A stretch of DNA of 64,000 nucleotides from Streptomyces ficellus (GTDB taxonomy: Bacteria; Actinomycetota; Actinomycetes; Streptomycetales; Streptomycetaceae): NCBI RefSeq assembly GCF_009739905.1, contig NZ_CP034279.1:1798001-1862000 (forward strand). Direction: 5' to 3'. The notes beneath the pieces were generated by a model, which saw only the letters and a list, made by a program, of their open reading frames with translations, was not told the DNA's origin and did no database searches. This document shows positions 51,508-61,010 of this stretch, piece after piece. The position numbers were made by a program, and so were the translations under genes. Position 1 is the stretch's first letter. Each line of letters opens with the position of its first letter.

Positions 51508-54500
51508 TTACGCAGGTCTAAGACTGCCATGCCCGAGGCTCCCGGCCCGCATCGGCATCGGATGGACCGGCGGATGGACCGAGGGGTGAGCGGGCGGACG
51601 CACCGGCGGGTGGTCGGGCCCGCCCAGGTTCTCGACGGTGCGGCGGGCGCTGGGGCCGACCACGAAGGCCCAGTCCGCGGGGGCCTGCCGCAGCCATCCG
51701 GCGACCAGTTCCGCGAATCCGGGCGCCTCGCGGGCGAGCTCGACGAGCCGCCGGTCGAAGCAGGTCGCGCCCTCGGGGGTGCGGACGAGGAGCAGCCCGG
51801 TGCGGTGGACGAGCTCACGGGTGCGTGCCTCGGGCCGCCGCCCGGCGCCGAGGGCGGCCGCCCGCAGCAGCGCGTCGAGCACGGCGAGGTCGCGGCGCTC
51901 GTACTGCTCGTACTCCAGGAGTACGTCGAGGAGCTCGTCCCGCAGGGGGCGCGACGCGCGGGTGCCGGGTGCCGCGAGGACGGGGGCGAGTGCGCCGCGG
52001 ACCTCCACGGGGCAGCCCCGCAGCAGGTCGCTGACGAGCGGGAAGAGCACGGCGCGGGCGGAGGGGCCCTGCTCGAGGCGCCGGTCGACGTAGTGGGCGG
52101 CGTGGGCGGCGCCGTCGGGGTGGTGGTGGACGTAGGCGCGGACGAGCGCGGCGGCGCGGCGGGCGAGGGCGGGTGTGCGGACGGCGGCGAGTTCCTCCAG
52201 TACGGCGCCGGCGTCCGGCCCGCCGGCCAGGAGCCGGGCGCGGAAGGCGGCGAGGACCGGCTCGGGGTGGGTGGTGAGGGCGGCGGCGAGGGTGCTCGGG
52301 GGCAGCCCGGGGTCGCCGGCCCGGAAGGCGGCCAGGGCCTGGCGGAGGTGGTGGCCGCGGCTGTGCCGGTCGGTCACCAGGAGGCCGAGGGCCGTGCCGT
52401 GCAGGGCTTGGTCGCCGGGGCGGGCGAGGAGGGCGAGTGCGGCGTACCGGAGCAGCTCGCGGTCGGTGTCGGTGGTGGCGTGGGCGGCGGCCACCCTGCC
52501 GTACGCGGCGGCGGCGACGCGGCGGCCGGGCCGGGTGTCGTCGTGGGCCCACCGGTCGACGGCCCGGCACAGCGCGGCGGGCTCGTCCTCGGCGAGGGTG
52601 GCGAGCAGTTCGTCGGCGCGGGGGTGGGCGGTGGTGACGAGCGCCTCGCACAGGTCGTCGACGGCCAGGTCGCGGTGGGTGTAGAGCAGGGCCTGCGCGG
52701 CGCCGGCGACGGTCGGCCGCACCTGGGCGCCGGGTTGTGCGGGCAGCGGCCGCTCGTCGGTGAACCAGCGGCACAGCAGGGGTTGTACGCCGCGGGGGTC
52801 GACGGCGAGGCGTACGGCGACGGCGTCAAGATAGCGGGGCTGGTCGCGTGTGCCGGGCGGCCCGTCGGCGGGTACGAGGCGCCGCAGCAGGTCGACGCGG
52901 TCGTCCTCGCCGAGCCGGAGCCGTTCCCAGAACCAGGGCCCGAACTCCTCGAATCCAGGCCCGGACTCCGCGAGGCCCCCGCCGTGGCCCGCCGCGGTGG
53001 TGAGGCGTTCCGCGAGGAGTCGCAGCACGCCCAGACAGGGCCGTACGTCGGGGAGTCTGAGGAGGGTTTCGGCGAGGAGCCGGCTCGCCCACCAGGCGGC
53101 GTCGGCGTCAGCGGGCCGGTCGAGGGCGTCGACCAGGCCCTCCAGGCGGGTGGCCAGGGCGGCGGGTCCGTGGACGCGGTCGAGGAGCAGCAGTGCCTGG
53201 AGGACGGGGCCCATCCGGTGGCGCGGGACGGGCAGGGCCTGCGGGGCGTCGCGGTGGACGAGTGCGTCGAGTGCCGCGTCGAGGTCCAGGTGGGCGCCCT
53301 GGATCCAGTCGCCGACCTCTTCGTGGGCGAAGCGGTAGCCGCCGCCGGCCGGGACGAGGAGGCCCTCCGTGAGGACGGCGGCGGCCCATCCGGTCGCCCA
53401 GGGGAACAGTTCCTCGAAGGCCTCCCGGTCGAGCTCCCCCTGGCCGGGCCCGAGGCAGCGGCGGGCGGCCTCGTGGACGCGGCCCGCGGCCCGGGCGGCG
53501 AGCCGCCGTACCGCGGTGCCGCGCAGCGGGGGCCGGGACGCGGCGGCGACGCGGACGGCGATCCGCAGGCAGGTCAGGTCGAGGTGGGCGGCGAACACCT
53601 CGTGCCGCCCGGACCGCCCGGGTACGCCGCCTGGTTCGTCGCCGGGTTCGCCGCCGGGTTCGCCGCCGGGTTCGCCGCCGGGCAGGGCGTCGCGTACGTC
53701 GGCGAGGAGCCGCAGCGCCAGGGGGTGCCGGGCGTCGTCGGCGGCGAGGGCGTCGACGGGCAGTCCGTGGTGTTCGCGCACCCTCCGGGCCTCACGCCCG
53801 GACAGGTCGCCGATGCGCAGCGCGTCGGGGAGCCGCCACGCGGGGCGCCCGGGCCGGTACAGAGCCCCGGCGGGGTAGAGGGCGCCGGCCTGTTCCCAGT
53901 GTTCGGGGCGGCAGGCGACGACGAGCCGGACGTGGTGGGCGCGGAGCCAGGCGACGGTCCCGGTGGTCCATTCGGCGAGCCGGTGCGCCAGGAGGGGCGG
54001 CATCTCCTCCGGGGAGTCGAGGAGGACGAACAGGGGGCGGCCCCAGTCGCGGGCGAGGCGTGCCACCCGTGCGGGTGTGGCGGTGCCCATGTCGCCGGGC
54101 GCGCCGGAGCAGGCGACGATCCGGCCGGCCTGCCGCAGGGCCCGTGTGACCGCGTCGGCGAGGGAGGTGTCGTCGGCGCGCAGGTCGGCGCCGCGCAGCC
54201 GGAGGGTGGGGGCGGGTGCCTCGTCGCGGGCGCGGCGGTGGGCGAGGGCGCGCAGTTCGGTGGTGCGGCCGCTGCCGGGGTCGCCGACGAGGGCGAACGC
54301 CACGGCGTCCGACCCGGCGAACGTGTCGAGTTCCCGGGTGACGGCGCGCCGTTCGACCGGTTCGGGGCAGGCGCCGGGTCCGCCCGGGGGCGTGCCGGTG
54401 GTGGCGGTGAGGTGGAGCGCGCCGGCGAGGTTCAGGTCGTCGCCGTACGCGGGGACGGTGGCGGCGTTGCGGCGCAGCAGCGCGGCGAGCGGCCCGTCGG

Positions 54501-55071
54501 GCGTGGCGGCGGCGATCCGCGCGAGCGGTACGGCGAGCCCGGCGGCCCGGTGCCCGGCGTGCAGCGCGGTGCCGAGCACGCCGAGCACCGTGCCGGTCTC
54601 GGCGTCCAGCACGGGCCCGCCCGCGGCTTCTCCGCCGAGCCTGAGCGCCTCGCGCCCCTCGGTGCCGATGGCGAGCTCCAGCGCGTCACCGAGGAGGTGG
54701 AACCGGTCGGCCGCCGTGTAGGTCACCCGCGCGGTGCCGAGCACCCGCGCCTCGCGCCAGCCCCGGGCGGCGATCCGTACGTACGTCCCCTCCTCGACCC
54801 GCCCCCGGCCGGCGACCGGCAGCGGTTCGACGGCGAGCCCCTCGGTGCGGATGAGCGCCAGGTCGGCCTCGGGCAGCGGGACGATCGCGTCGCCCTCGGC
54901 CACGAAGCCCCGCTCGTCGCCCGGTGCGCGCACCACGACCCGTACGAGCCCGTCCACGGCTTCGTGGCTGGTGACGACCGTGCCCTCGTGATCGGCGACG
55001 AAGCCGGCCCCGCGGGTCCGGCCCGCCGGATCAGAGATCCGCACCAGCGTCGCCCGTTCCCCGCGTTCCAT
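51508..55071 (-). CDS. trypsin-like (serine-less) / P-loop NTPase / helical-repeat protein
   Basis: A 1187-residue product. Residues 1-205 are a trypsin-like fold with His36 (VTSHEAV) and Asp70 (EADLALI), but the GDSGGP position reads EAAGGP with Ala150 for the serine, so it should be inactive. About 240-480 is a P-loop domain whose Walker A is GDPGSGRTT (Arg269 instead of Lys) and whose Walker B-like strand is PLFVLLDSPEE. The rest is all-alpha with many AL/LL repeats, like the sensor part of STAND ATPases. A short GGEP tandem (about 478-500) and a His/Pro-rich tail are low complexity. No signal peptide. Function unknown; the plan recalls signal-transduction or defence STAND proteins. Confidence 0.85.
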   Translation of the reverse strand: MERGERATLVRISDPAGRTRGAGFVADHEGTVVTSHEAVDGLVRVVVRAPGDERGFVAEGDAIVPLPEADLALIRTEGLAVEPLPVAGRGRVEEGTYVRIAARGWREARVLGTARVTYTAADRFHLLGDALELAIGTEGREALRLGGEAAGGPVLDAETGTVLGVLGTALHAGHRAAGLAVPLARIAAATPDGPLAALLRRNAATVPAYGDDLNLAGALHLTATTGTPPGGPGACPEPVERRAVTRELDTFAGSDAVAFALVGDPGSGRTTELRALAHRRARDEAPAPTLRLRGADLRADDTSLADAVTRALRQAGRIVACSGAPGDMGTATPARVARLARDWGRPLFVLLDSPEEMPPLLAHRLAEWTTGTVAWLRAHHVRLVVACRPEHWEQAGALYPAGALYRPGRPAWRLPDALRIGDLSGREARRVREHHGLPVDALAADDARHPLALRLLADVRDALPGGEPGGEPGGEPGDEPGGVPGRSGRHEVFAAHLDLTCLRIAVRVAAASRPPLRGTAVRRLAARAAGRVHEAARRCLGPGQGELDREAFEELFPWATGWAAAVLTEGLLVPAGGGYRFAHEEVGDWIQGAHLDLDAALDALVHRDAPQALPVPRHRMGPVLQALLLLDRVHGPAALATRLEGLVDALDRPADADAAWWASRLLAETLLRLPDVRPCLGVLRLLAERLTTAAGHGGGLAESGPGFEEFGPWFWERLRLGEDDRVDLLRRLVPADGPPGTRDQPRYLDAVAVRLAVDPRGVQPLLCRWFTDERPLPAQPGAQVRPTVAGAAQALLYTHRDLAVDDLCEALVTTAHPRADELLATLAEDEPAALCRAVDRWAHDDTRPGRRVAAAAYGRVAAAHATTDTDRELLRYAALALLARPGDQALHGTALGLLVTDRHSRGHHLRQALAAFRAGDPGLPPSTLAAALTTHPEPVLAAFRARLLAGGPDAGAVLEELAAVRTPALARRAAALVRAYVHHHPDGAAHAAHYVDRRLEQGPSARAVLFPLVSDLLRGCPVEVRGALAPVLAAPGTRASRPLRDELLDVLLEYEQYERRDLAVLDALLRAAALGAGRRPEARTRELVHRTGLLLVRTPEGATCFDRRLVELAREAPGFAELVAGWLRQAPADWAFVVGPSARRTVENLGGPDHPPVRPPAHPSVHPPVHPMPMRAGSLGHGSLRPA

Positions 55072-55212
55072 GGTTCGACGGTAGGACGGTGTTGATCACC
55101 ACGAGAAGGACGCCGGGGAAAAGCGCCCCCGAGTGCTCCCGCCATTCACTCCGAGCGCCTGGCCAACCGGGTGAATCCGGTGTCCCGGGCGGATAGACCC
55201 TTGAAGAGGGGG

Positions 55213-55278
55213 ATCGTGGAGCGGGCGGGGGGTGTCCCGGCCCGGAGACCGGCAACCACCCGCTGCCCGCTCCACGAT
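55213..55278. terminator. long inverted repeat, possible terminator or structured RNA
   Basis: Arms ATCGTGGAGCGGGC (55213-55226) and GCCCGCTCCACGAT (55265-55278) pair perfectly over 14 bp. The 38-base interior adds further pairing (GGGTG with CACCC), giving a 66-base rod. It lies about 275 bases past the truB stop, far for a simple terminator, so it could also be a leader element of the next gene. Confidence 0.6.
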
Positions 55279-55375
55279 GAATCCCCAGGTCCGGCCCGCA
55301 GCCCCACCACCGGCCCCGACCGGTGGCGTCCGCCGGCCGACCGAGCTGAACCGGGCGCACAGGACCACGCCGTAC

Positions 55376-55516
55376 CGAGCCGAGCCGGACCAAGCCGGGT
55401 CCCACCAAGCCGAGCCGGACCCAGGCGCGCCGGACCAGCCGGGCCGAGCCGGGCCCAGGCGCGCGGGCCGAGCCGGGCCCGGCCCACCGGGCCGAGCCCG
55501 AACCCGGCCCGCCCGT
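55376..55516. repeat. degenerate GCCGAGCCGG-type repeat
   Basis: A run of imperfect units (CCGAGCCGGACC, AAGCCGGGTCCC, GGGCCGAGCCGGGCCC and similar) of about 10-16 bases directly after the truB stop on the minus strand. Non-coding low-complexity expansion. Confidence 0.7.
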
Positions 55517-55553
55517 GGGCGTGAGCCCAAGAACGCGCCCGTCCCCGTCCCCG

Positions 55554-56453
55554 TCAGCCGAAGACGGCCAGGCTCTTCGCCTTGCCGTTCTTCTCCTCGA
55601 CCAGCGCCAGGAACCGGCCCTCCGGGCCGAAGACGGCGACCGGGGCCGTGTCGTACGCGGGCATGTCCAGGCGTACGCCGTTCAGGAGGAGCTTGGCGCG
55701 TCGTTCGTCGACGTCCCAGCGGGGGAACGCCGCCGCGGCGGCGTCGGCGATCGGCATGACGGTCAGCTCCTCCTGGAGCTGGTCCAGCGTCCGCGCGGTG
55801 TCCAGTTTGTACGGGCCGACGCGGGTGCGCCGGAGCGCGGTGAGGTGGCCGCCGACGCCCAGCCCGGCGCCGATGTCGCGGGCGAGGGCGCGGATGTAGG
55901 TGCCGGAGGAGCAGACGACCGAGACGACGAGGTCGACGACGGGGGTGCCGTCCTCCGCGACGGCGTCGCGCATGTCGTACACCCGGAAGGAGGAGACGGT
56001 CACCGGGCGGGCCGGGATGTCGAACTCCTCGCCGCCCCGGACGCGGGCGTACGACCGCTTGCCGTCGATCTTGATGGCGCTGACCTTGGACGGCACCTGC
56101 ATGATGTCGCCGGTGAGCTTGGCGACCTCCGCGTCGACGGCTTCGCGGGTGACCCGGGAGGCGTCGGTGGACGAGGTGATCTCGCCCTCCGCGTCGTCGG
56201 TGACGGTGTCCTGGCCGAGGCGGATGGTGCCGAGGTACTCCTTCTCGGTCAGTGCGAGGTGACCGAGGAGCTTGGTGGCCTTCTCGACGCCGAGGACCAG
56301 TACGCCGGTCGCCATCGGGTCGAGCGTCCCCGCGTGTCCGACGCGGCGGGTCCGGGCGATCCCGCGCATCTTGGCGACGACGTCGTGCGAAGTGAAGCCC
56401 GACGGCTTGTCGACGATGACAAGCCCGTCGGGCGTCCTGTTGTGCTGTGTCAT
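55554..56453 (-). CDS. truB: tRNA pseudouridine(55) synthase
   Basis: Converts U55 of tRNAs to pseudouridine in the T loop. The 299-residue product has the catalytic aspartate Asp45 in [29 protein letters not shown], and the [17 protein letters not shown] motif of the family. The start at 56453 overlaps the rbfA stop by 4 bases (ATGA). Third in the order DUF503 - rbfA - truB. Confidence 0.97.
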   Translation of the reverse strand: MTQHNRTPDGLVIVDKPSGFTSHDVVAKMRGIARTRRVGHAGTLDPMATGVLVLGVEKATKLLGHLALTEKEYLGTIRLGQDTVTDDAEGEITSSTDASRVTREAVDAEVAKLTGDIMQVPSKVSAIKIDGKRSYARVRGGEEFDIPARPVTVSSFRVYDMRDAVAEDGTPVVDLVVSVVCSSGTYIRALARDIGAGLGVGGHLTALRRTRVGPYKLDTARTLDQLQEELTVMPIADAAAAAFPRWDVDERRAKLLLNGVRLDMPAYDTAPVAVFGPEGRFLALVEEKNGKAKSLAVFG

Positions 56454-56920
56454 TCCGAGGCTTCGCCCTCGCGCCCGTGCCCGTCCTCGTCCTCGGACTC
56501 GTCCTCCGGCTTGCGGTACGGGTCCGCCTCGCCGGCGTAGGTCTTGCCGGTCGACACCTCGCGCACTTCCTCGTCCTTGGCCCGGGCCTTGTGGAGCAGG
56601 TCCTCGATGGTGCGGGCGTTGTCCGGGAGGGCGTCCGGCACGAAGGTCAGGGTGGGCGTGAAGCGGACACCGGTCTGCTTGCCCACCTCGGAGCGCAGGA
56701 TGCCCTTGGCGGACTCCAGGGCCGCCGCCGAGGCGGCCCGCTCCTCCTCGTCGCCGTAGACCGTGTAGAAGACCGTGGCCTCCCGCAGGTCGCCGGTGAC
56801 GCGGGCGTCCGTGATGGTCACGAAGCCCAGTCGCGGATCCTTGATACGCCGGTCCAGGGTCTCCGCGACCACGACCTGGATGCGATCGGCCAGCTTGCGG
56901 GCCCGCGCGTTGTCGGCCAC
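56450..56920 (-). CDS. rbfA: 30S ribosome-binding factor RbfA
   Basis: A late 30S assembly factor that binds near the 16S 5' helix. The 156-residue product has the KH-type family core ([44 protein letters not shown]) and an extra acidic tail of about 35 residues (EDESEDEDG), common in actinobacteria. GTG start. It lies 59 bases downstream of the DUF503 gene and is coupled to truB. Confidence 0.96.
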   Translation of the reverse strand: MADNARARKLADRIQVVVAETLDRRIKDPRLGFVTITDARVTGDLREATVFYTVYGDEEERAASAAALESAKGILRSEVGKQTGVRFTPTLTFVPDALPDNARTIEDLLHKARAKDEEVREVSTGKTYAGEADPYRKPEDESEDEDGHGREGEASE

Positions 56921-56979
56921 CGGTCCTTCTCCTCTTTCGTCCTACGTTCGTCACTCATGCCGCAGCGCGGCACGCGCTT

Positions 56980-57273
56980 TCAGTCTTCATCGGTGTGCAT
57001 GCGCCGTCGTACCGACAGCAGCTCCACCTCGGGCCGGCCGGCGACCATGCGCTCGCACCGGTCCAGCACGTCCGTCAGGTGCCCGACGTCCCCGGACACC
57101 ACCGCGAGACCGATCCGGGCCCGCCGGTGGAGGTTCTGGGAGTCGGTCTCCGCCACGCTCACCGCGAACTTCCGCTGGAGTTCCGCGACGATCGGGCGGA
57201 CGACGGAGCGCTTCTCCTTCAGCGACCGTACGTCGCCGAGGAGCAGGTCGAAGGACAGGGTCCCCACGTACAT
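56980..57273 (-). CDS. DUF503 family protein
   Basis: A 97-residue product of the YlxP/DUF503 family, which has a ferredoxin-like fold and is regularly coded between infB and rbfA in Gram-positive bacteria. It matches by YVGTLSFDLLLGDVRSLKEKRSVVRPIV and by length. The start at 57273 is the family start; the frame is open for 25 codons upstream. The ribosome-binding site is weak (GGGACA). It is separated from infB by a strong terminator-like hairpin. A role with ribosome maturation is suggested by context only. Confidence 0.93.
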   Translation of the reverse strand: MYVGTLSFDLLLGDVRSLKEKRSVVRPIVAELQRKFAVSVAETDSQNLHRRARIGLAVVSGDVGHLTDVLDRCERMVAGRPEVELLSVRRRMHTDED

Positions 57274-57355
57274 GTGTGCCCGGATGTCCCGCCGGTTCGG
57301 GTTCAGTGCCCCGCCAACCGCTTGGCAGGGACACCAAGAACCGTACACGCAACGG

Positions 57356-57397
57356 CCGGGGCCGATCGACGGAAATACTTCCGCCGACCGGCCCCGG
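57356..57397 (-). terminator. terminator after infB
   Basis: Outer arms CCGGGGCCG (57356-57364) and CGGCCCCGG (57389-57397) pair, with further inner pairing (TCG/CGA, CGGAA/TTCCG) around an ATAC loop; about 17 bp in total with two mismatches. It lies 14 bases past the infB stop and ahead of the DUF503 gene, so transcription into rbfA-truB is likely partly separate. Confidence 0.8.
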
Positions 57398-57411
57398 CTG
57401 CCGCTGCTGGA

Positions 57412-60400
57412 TCAGCCGCGCGGCTTCTCGCGCATCTCGTACGTCGCGATGACGTCGTCGATCTTGATGTCGTTGAAGTTTCCGAGGTTGATACCGCCCT
57501 CGAAGCCTTCGCGGATCTCGGTGACGTCGTCCTTGAACCGGCGCAGACCCTCGATGTTGAGGTTCTCCGCGATGACCTTGCCGTCGCGGATGAGGCGCGC
57601 CTTGGTGTTGCGCTTGACCTCGCCGGAACGGATGAGGACACCCGCGATGTTGCCCAGCTTGGACGAGCGGAAGACCTCGCGGATCTCCGCCGTACCGAGC
57701 TCGACCTCTTCGTACTCCGGCTTGAGCATGCCCTTGAGGGCCGCCTCGATCTCCTCGATGGCCTGGTAGATCACCGAGTAGTACCGGACGTCGACGCCCT
57801 CGCGCTCCGCCATCTGCGCGGCACGGCCGGCCGCGCGGACGTTGAAGCCGATGACGATGGCGTCGGAGCCCATCGCCAGGTCGATGTCCGACTCCGTGAC
57901 CGCACCGACACCGCGGTGCAGGACGCGGATGTCGACCTCTTCGCCGACGTCGAGCTGGAGCAGCGACGACTCGAGCGCCTCGACGGAACCGGAAGCGTCA
58001 CCCTTGATGATGAGGTTGAGCTGCTGGATCTCGCCGGCCTTGAGCACCTTGTCCAGGTCCTCGAGGGAGACGCGGCGCACGCGCTTGGCGAACGCGGCGT
58101 TCCGCTCGCGGGCGGCACGCTTCTCGGCGATCTGACGGGCCGTACGGTCCTCGTCGACCACCAGGAAGTTGTCGCCGGCGCCCGGGACGTTGGTGAGGCC
58201 GAGGACGAGGACCGGGGTCGAGGGACCCGCCTCTTCCACGTTCTCGCCCTTGTCGTCGAGCATGGCGCGGACGCGGCCGTAGGCGTCGCCCGCGACCATC
58301 GTGTCGCCGACCCGCAGGGTGCCTCGCTGGACCAGGACGGTCGCGACGGCGCCGCGGCCCTTGTCCAGGTGGGCCTCGATGGCGATGCCCTGCGCGTCCT
58401 GCTCCGGGTTGGCCCGCAGGTCGAGCGAGGCGTCGGCCGTCAGGATCACGGCCTCCAGCAGGGAGTCGATGTGCAGACCCTGCTTGGCGGAGATGTCGAC
58501 GAACATGGTGTCGCCGCCGTACTCCTCGGCCACCAGGCCGTACTCGGTCAGCTGACCGCGCACCTTGACCGGGTCGGCACCCTCGACGTCGATCTTGTTG
58601 ACCGCGACCACGATCGGCACGTCGGCCGCCTTGGCGTGGTTCAGCGCCTCGATCGTCTGGGGCATCACACCGTCGTTGGCCGCGACCACGAGGATCGCGA
58701 TGTCGGTGGACTTCGCACCACGGGCACGCATGGCGGTGAACGCCTCGTGACCCGGGGTGTCGATGAAGGTGATCTTGCGGTCCTCGCCGTTGACCTCGGT
58801 GGCGACCTGGTACGCACCGATGTGCTGCGTGATGCCGCCGGCCTCGCCCGCGACGACGTTCGTCTTGCGGATCGCGTCCAGCAGTCGGGTCTTACCGTGG
58901 TCGACGTGACCCATGACGGTCACGACCGGCGGACGGGACGCGAGGTTCTCCTCGCCGCCCTCGTCCTCGCCCCACTCGAGGTCGAAGGACTCGAGCAGCT
59001 CGCGGTCCTCCTCCTCGGGGCTGACGATCTGAACCTGGTAGTTCATCTCGTCGCCGAGCAGCTGCAGCGTCTCGTCGGAGACGGACTGCGTGGCGGTGAC
59101 CATCTCGCCGAGGTTCATCATGACCGCGACGAGCGACGCCGGGTTGGCGTTGATCTTCTCCGCGAAGTCGGTGAGGGACGCACCGCGCGACAGGCGAACG
59201 GTCTCGCCGTTGCCGCGGGGCAGCATCACGCCGCCGACCGACGGGGCCTGCATGGCCTCGTACTCCTGGCGCCTCTGCCGCTTCGACTTGCGGCCACGAC
59301 GCGCCGGACCGCCGGGACGGCCGAACGCGCCCTGCGTGCCACCACGGCCACCGGGGCCGCCGGGTCGGCCACCGAAGCCGGGACGACCGCCGAAGCCGCC
59401 GCCACCGCCACCGGGACCACCGGGACGACCGCCGCCACCGCCGCCGGGACGGCCGGCGAAGCCGCCGCCACCGCCGCCGGGACCGGCCGGACGACCTGCG
59501 AAGCCGCCACCGGGACGACCGGCGCCGCCGGGACGGCCACCGCCGCCACCGGGACCACGACCGCCACCGGGGCCACCGCCGGGGCGGGGACCGGCAGCCG
59601 GACGCTGCGGCATCATGCCCGGGTTCGGGCGGTTGCCGCCGGGGCCACCGCCCGGACGCGGGGCCTGCGGACGGGGCATGCCGCCCGGGGTCGGGCGGGG
59701 ACCGCCGGGACCGGCCTGCGGACGGGGACCGCCCTGACCGGCGCCCTGCGGACGCGGACCACCCGGGGCACCGGGGCCACCGGGACGCGGGGCACCGCCC
59801 GGACGGGGCGCCTGCGGGCGCGCCATGCCGGTGGAGCCACCAGAGGTGAACGGGTTGTTGCCCGGGCGCGGGCCCGCGGGACGCGGGGCACCCGGACGGG
59901 GGGCCTGGCGCTCGCCACCGGGGCGCGGGGCGCCGCCGGGGCGGCCGCCGCGCTCGCCGCCCTGACCGCGCTCGCCCTGGGGGCGGCCGGCGGGACGGGG
60001 ACCGGGCGTGGCACCGGGCCGGGGACCGGCGGCCGGGGCCGACGGGGGCGCGGTGAACTCCGGGTTGGCCGGAGCCGGCGAGGCGGGCGCCGGCTTGGGC
60101 GCCGCCGCGGGCTTCGGACCCGGGGTGGGCCGCGGGCCGGGGGCCGGCGCCGCGGGCTTCTCGGCCGCCGCCGGCTTCGGCGCGGGTGCGCCGGGCTTCG
60201 GGGCGGCGGGACGTGCCGCCTGCGCCGGGGAGGGCGCGGCGGGCTTGGCAGGCGCGGCCTTGCGGGGCGCGCCGGGCTTCGCTGCGGACTTGCCGGCGTT
60301 GCCGCCGGGCCCCTGCAGCGCGTCGGTCAGTTTGCGTACAACCGGCGCTTCGATGGTCGAAGACGCCGAACGGACGAATTCACCGAGTTCCTGGAGCTTG

Positions 60401-60465
60401 GCCATGACGACCTTGCTCTCCACACCGAACTCCTTGGCGAGTTCGTATACCCGGACCTTAGCCAC
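57412..60465 (-). CDS. infB: translation initiation factor IF-2
   Basis: The GTPase that brings initiator tRNA to the 30S subunit. The 1017-residue product has the IF2N module ([19 protein letters not shown], 1-50), a long Pro/Gly/Ala/Arg linker (about 55-400) with repeats such as GGGGGxGGRPG, then the G domain with GHVDHGKT near 516 and NKID near 621, followed by domains II-IV. The length is normal for Streptomyces, whose IF-2 is expanded by this linker. GTG start with AAAGGAG 4 bases upstream. A perfect hairpin ends just before that ribosome-binding site. Confidence 0.97.
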   Translation of the reverse strand: MAKVRVYELAKEFGVESKVVMAKLQELGEFVRSASSTIEAPVVRKLTDALQGPGGNAGKSAAKPGAPRKAAPAKPAAPSPAQAARPAAPKPGAPAPKPAAAEKPAAPAPGPRPTPGPKPAAAPKPAPASPAPANPEFTAPPSAPAAGPRPGATPGPRPAGRPQGERGQGGERGGRPGGAPRPGGERQAPRPGAPRPAGPRPGNNPFTSGGSTGMARPQAPRPGGAPRPGGPGAPGGPRPQGAGQGGPRPQAGPGGPRPTPGGMPRPQAPRPGGGPGGNRPNPGMMPQRPAAGPRPGGGPGGGRGPGGGGGRPGGAGRPGGGFAGRPAGPGGGGGGFAGRPGGGGGGRPGGPGGGGGGFGGRPGFGGRPGGPGGRGGTQGAFGRPGGPARRGRKSKRQRRQEYEAMQAPSVGGVMLPRGNGETVRLSRGASLTDFAEKINANPASLVAVMMNLGEMVTATQSVSDETLQLLGDEMNYQVQIVSPEEEDRELLESFDLEWGEDEGGEENLASRPPVVTVMGHVDHGKTRLLDAIRKTNVVAGEAGGITQHIGAYQVATEVNGEDRKITFIDTPGHEAFTAMRARGAKSTDIAILVVAANDGVMPQTIEALNHAKAADVPIVVAVNKIDVEGADPVKVRGQLTEYGLVAEEYGGDTMFVDISAKQGLHIDSLLEAVILTADASLDLRANPEQDAQGIAIEAHLDKGRGAVATVLVQRGTLRVGDTMVAGDAYGRVRAMLDDKGENVEEAGPSTPVLVLGLTNVPGAGDNFLVVDEDRTARQIAEKRAARERNAAFAKRVRRVSLEDLDKVLKAGEIQQLNLIIKGDASGSVEALESSLLQLDVGEEVDIRVLHRGVGAVTESDIDLAMGSDAIVIGFNVRAAGRAAQMAEREGVDVRYYSVIYQAIEEIEAALKGMLKPEYEEVELGTAEIREVFRSSKLGNIAGVLIRSGEVKRNTKARLIRDGKVIAENLNIEGLRRFKDDVTEIREGFEGGINLGNFNDIKIDDVIATYEMREKPRG

Positions 60466-60478
60466 TTCGCTCCTTTTA

Positions 60479-60499
60479 GGTCCGGGTTACCGCCGGACC
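60479..60499 (-). promoter_or_regulatory. hairpin abutting the infB ribosome-binding site
   Basis: A perfect 7-bp stem, GGTCCGG/CCGGACC, with a 7-base loop. On the minus strand its 3' arm ends 2-3 bases before the AAAGGAG of infB. The spacer behind it also has two copies of CGATGAGTACG. It may affect access of ribosomes to infB or mark an RNA-processing point between ylxR and infB. Confidence 0.5.
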
Positions 60500-60613
60500 G
60501 TCGCTACTTCATGGGCGTACTCATCGCGTACTCATCGAGTGCTCATCGCAATCTCGACCTACTTCCAACTCGCGAGGTACCTGACCGCACGGTGTTCCGT
60601 GCCGTACTTCTTC

Positions 60614-60892
60614 TTACGGTGCCGACTGCTCGATGTACCGGCGGACGTCCGCCAGGTCGAGCGGTCCCTGGACCCTGAGGGCCCTGGGGAACGCCCGGCG
60701 GCGGACCGCCAGGTCGAGACAGACCGAGGCGGGATGCACATAAGCACCCCGGCCGGGCAGCGTACCGCGTGGATCGGGGGCGCACTCGCCCTTGATCAAC
60801 ACGATCCGCAGCAGATCGCGCTTGGCCGCTCGCTCCCGGCACCCCACACAGGTTCGCTCAGGGCAGGCGCGGGCATGCGTCCGGCCAGACAC
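60614..60892 (-). CDS. ylxR: YlxR family RNA-binding protein (DUF448)
   Basis: A 92-residue small basic protein coded between nusA and infB, as in most Gram-positive bacteria. It matches by [20 protein letters not shown] and [22 protein letters not shown], the two conserved blocks of the family. Thought to bind RNA or act in transcription/RNase P regulation in other species. GTG start at 60892. It lies 118 bases after the nusA stop. Confidence 0.93.
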   Translation of the reverse strand: MSGRTHARACPERTCVGCRERAAKRDLLRIVLIKGECAPDPRGTLPGRGAYVHPASVCLDLAVRRRAFPRALRVQGPLDLADVRRYIEQSAP

Positions 60893-61010
60893 GTTTAAGT
60901 CTACCTCCCCGCACCGACCTCACCCCTTTGGGGCAAGAATCGAACGGTTGTTGTCGTGATCTCGCCATAGCGCAACGTGACCATGGCGGGTTCTTGTTCC
61001 CCGTAGCGGG

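Larger units (their letters stand above)
55072..55553. other. intergenic region between truB and the pseudo-protease gene
   Basis: 482 bp without a gene. It holds a long inverted repeat at 55213-55278 and a degenerate GCCGAGCCGG-type repeat at about 55376-55516. The promoter of the gene at 51508-55071 must lie between about 55072 and 55210 on the minus strand; I find no clear hexamers. Confidence 0.6.

Noticed and set aside
50641-55095. Plus-strand open frame of 1484 codons opposite ribF and the pseudo-protease gene
   Set aside because: It mirrors the codon-position GC bias of the minus-strand genes, is dominated by Gly/Ala/Glu/Val, contains no family motif, and would overlap recognised ribF sequence.
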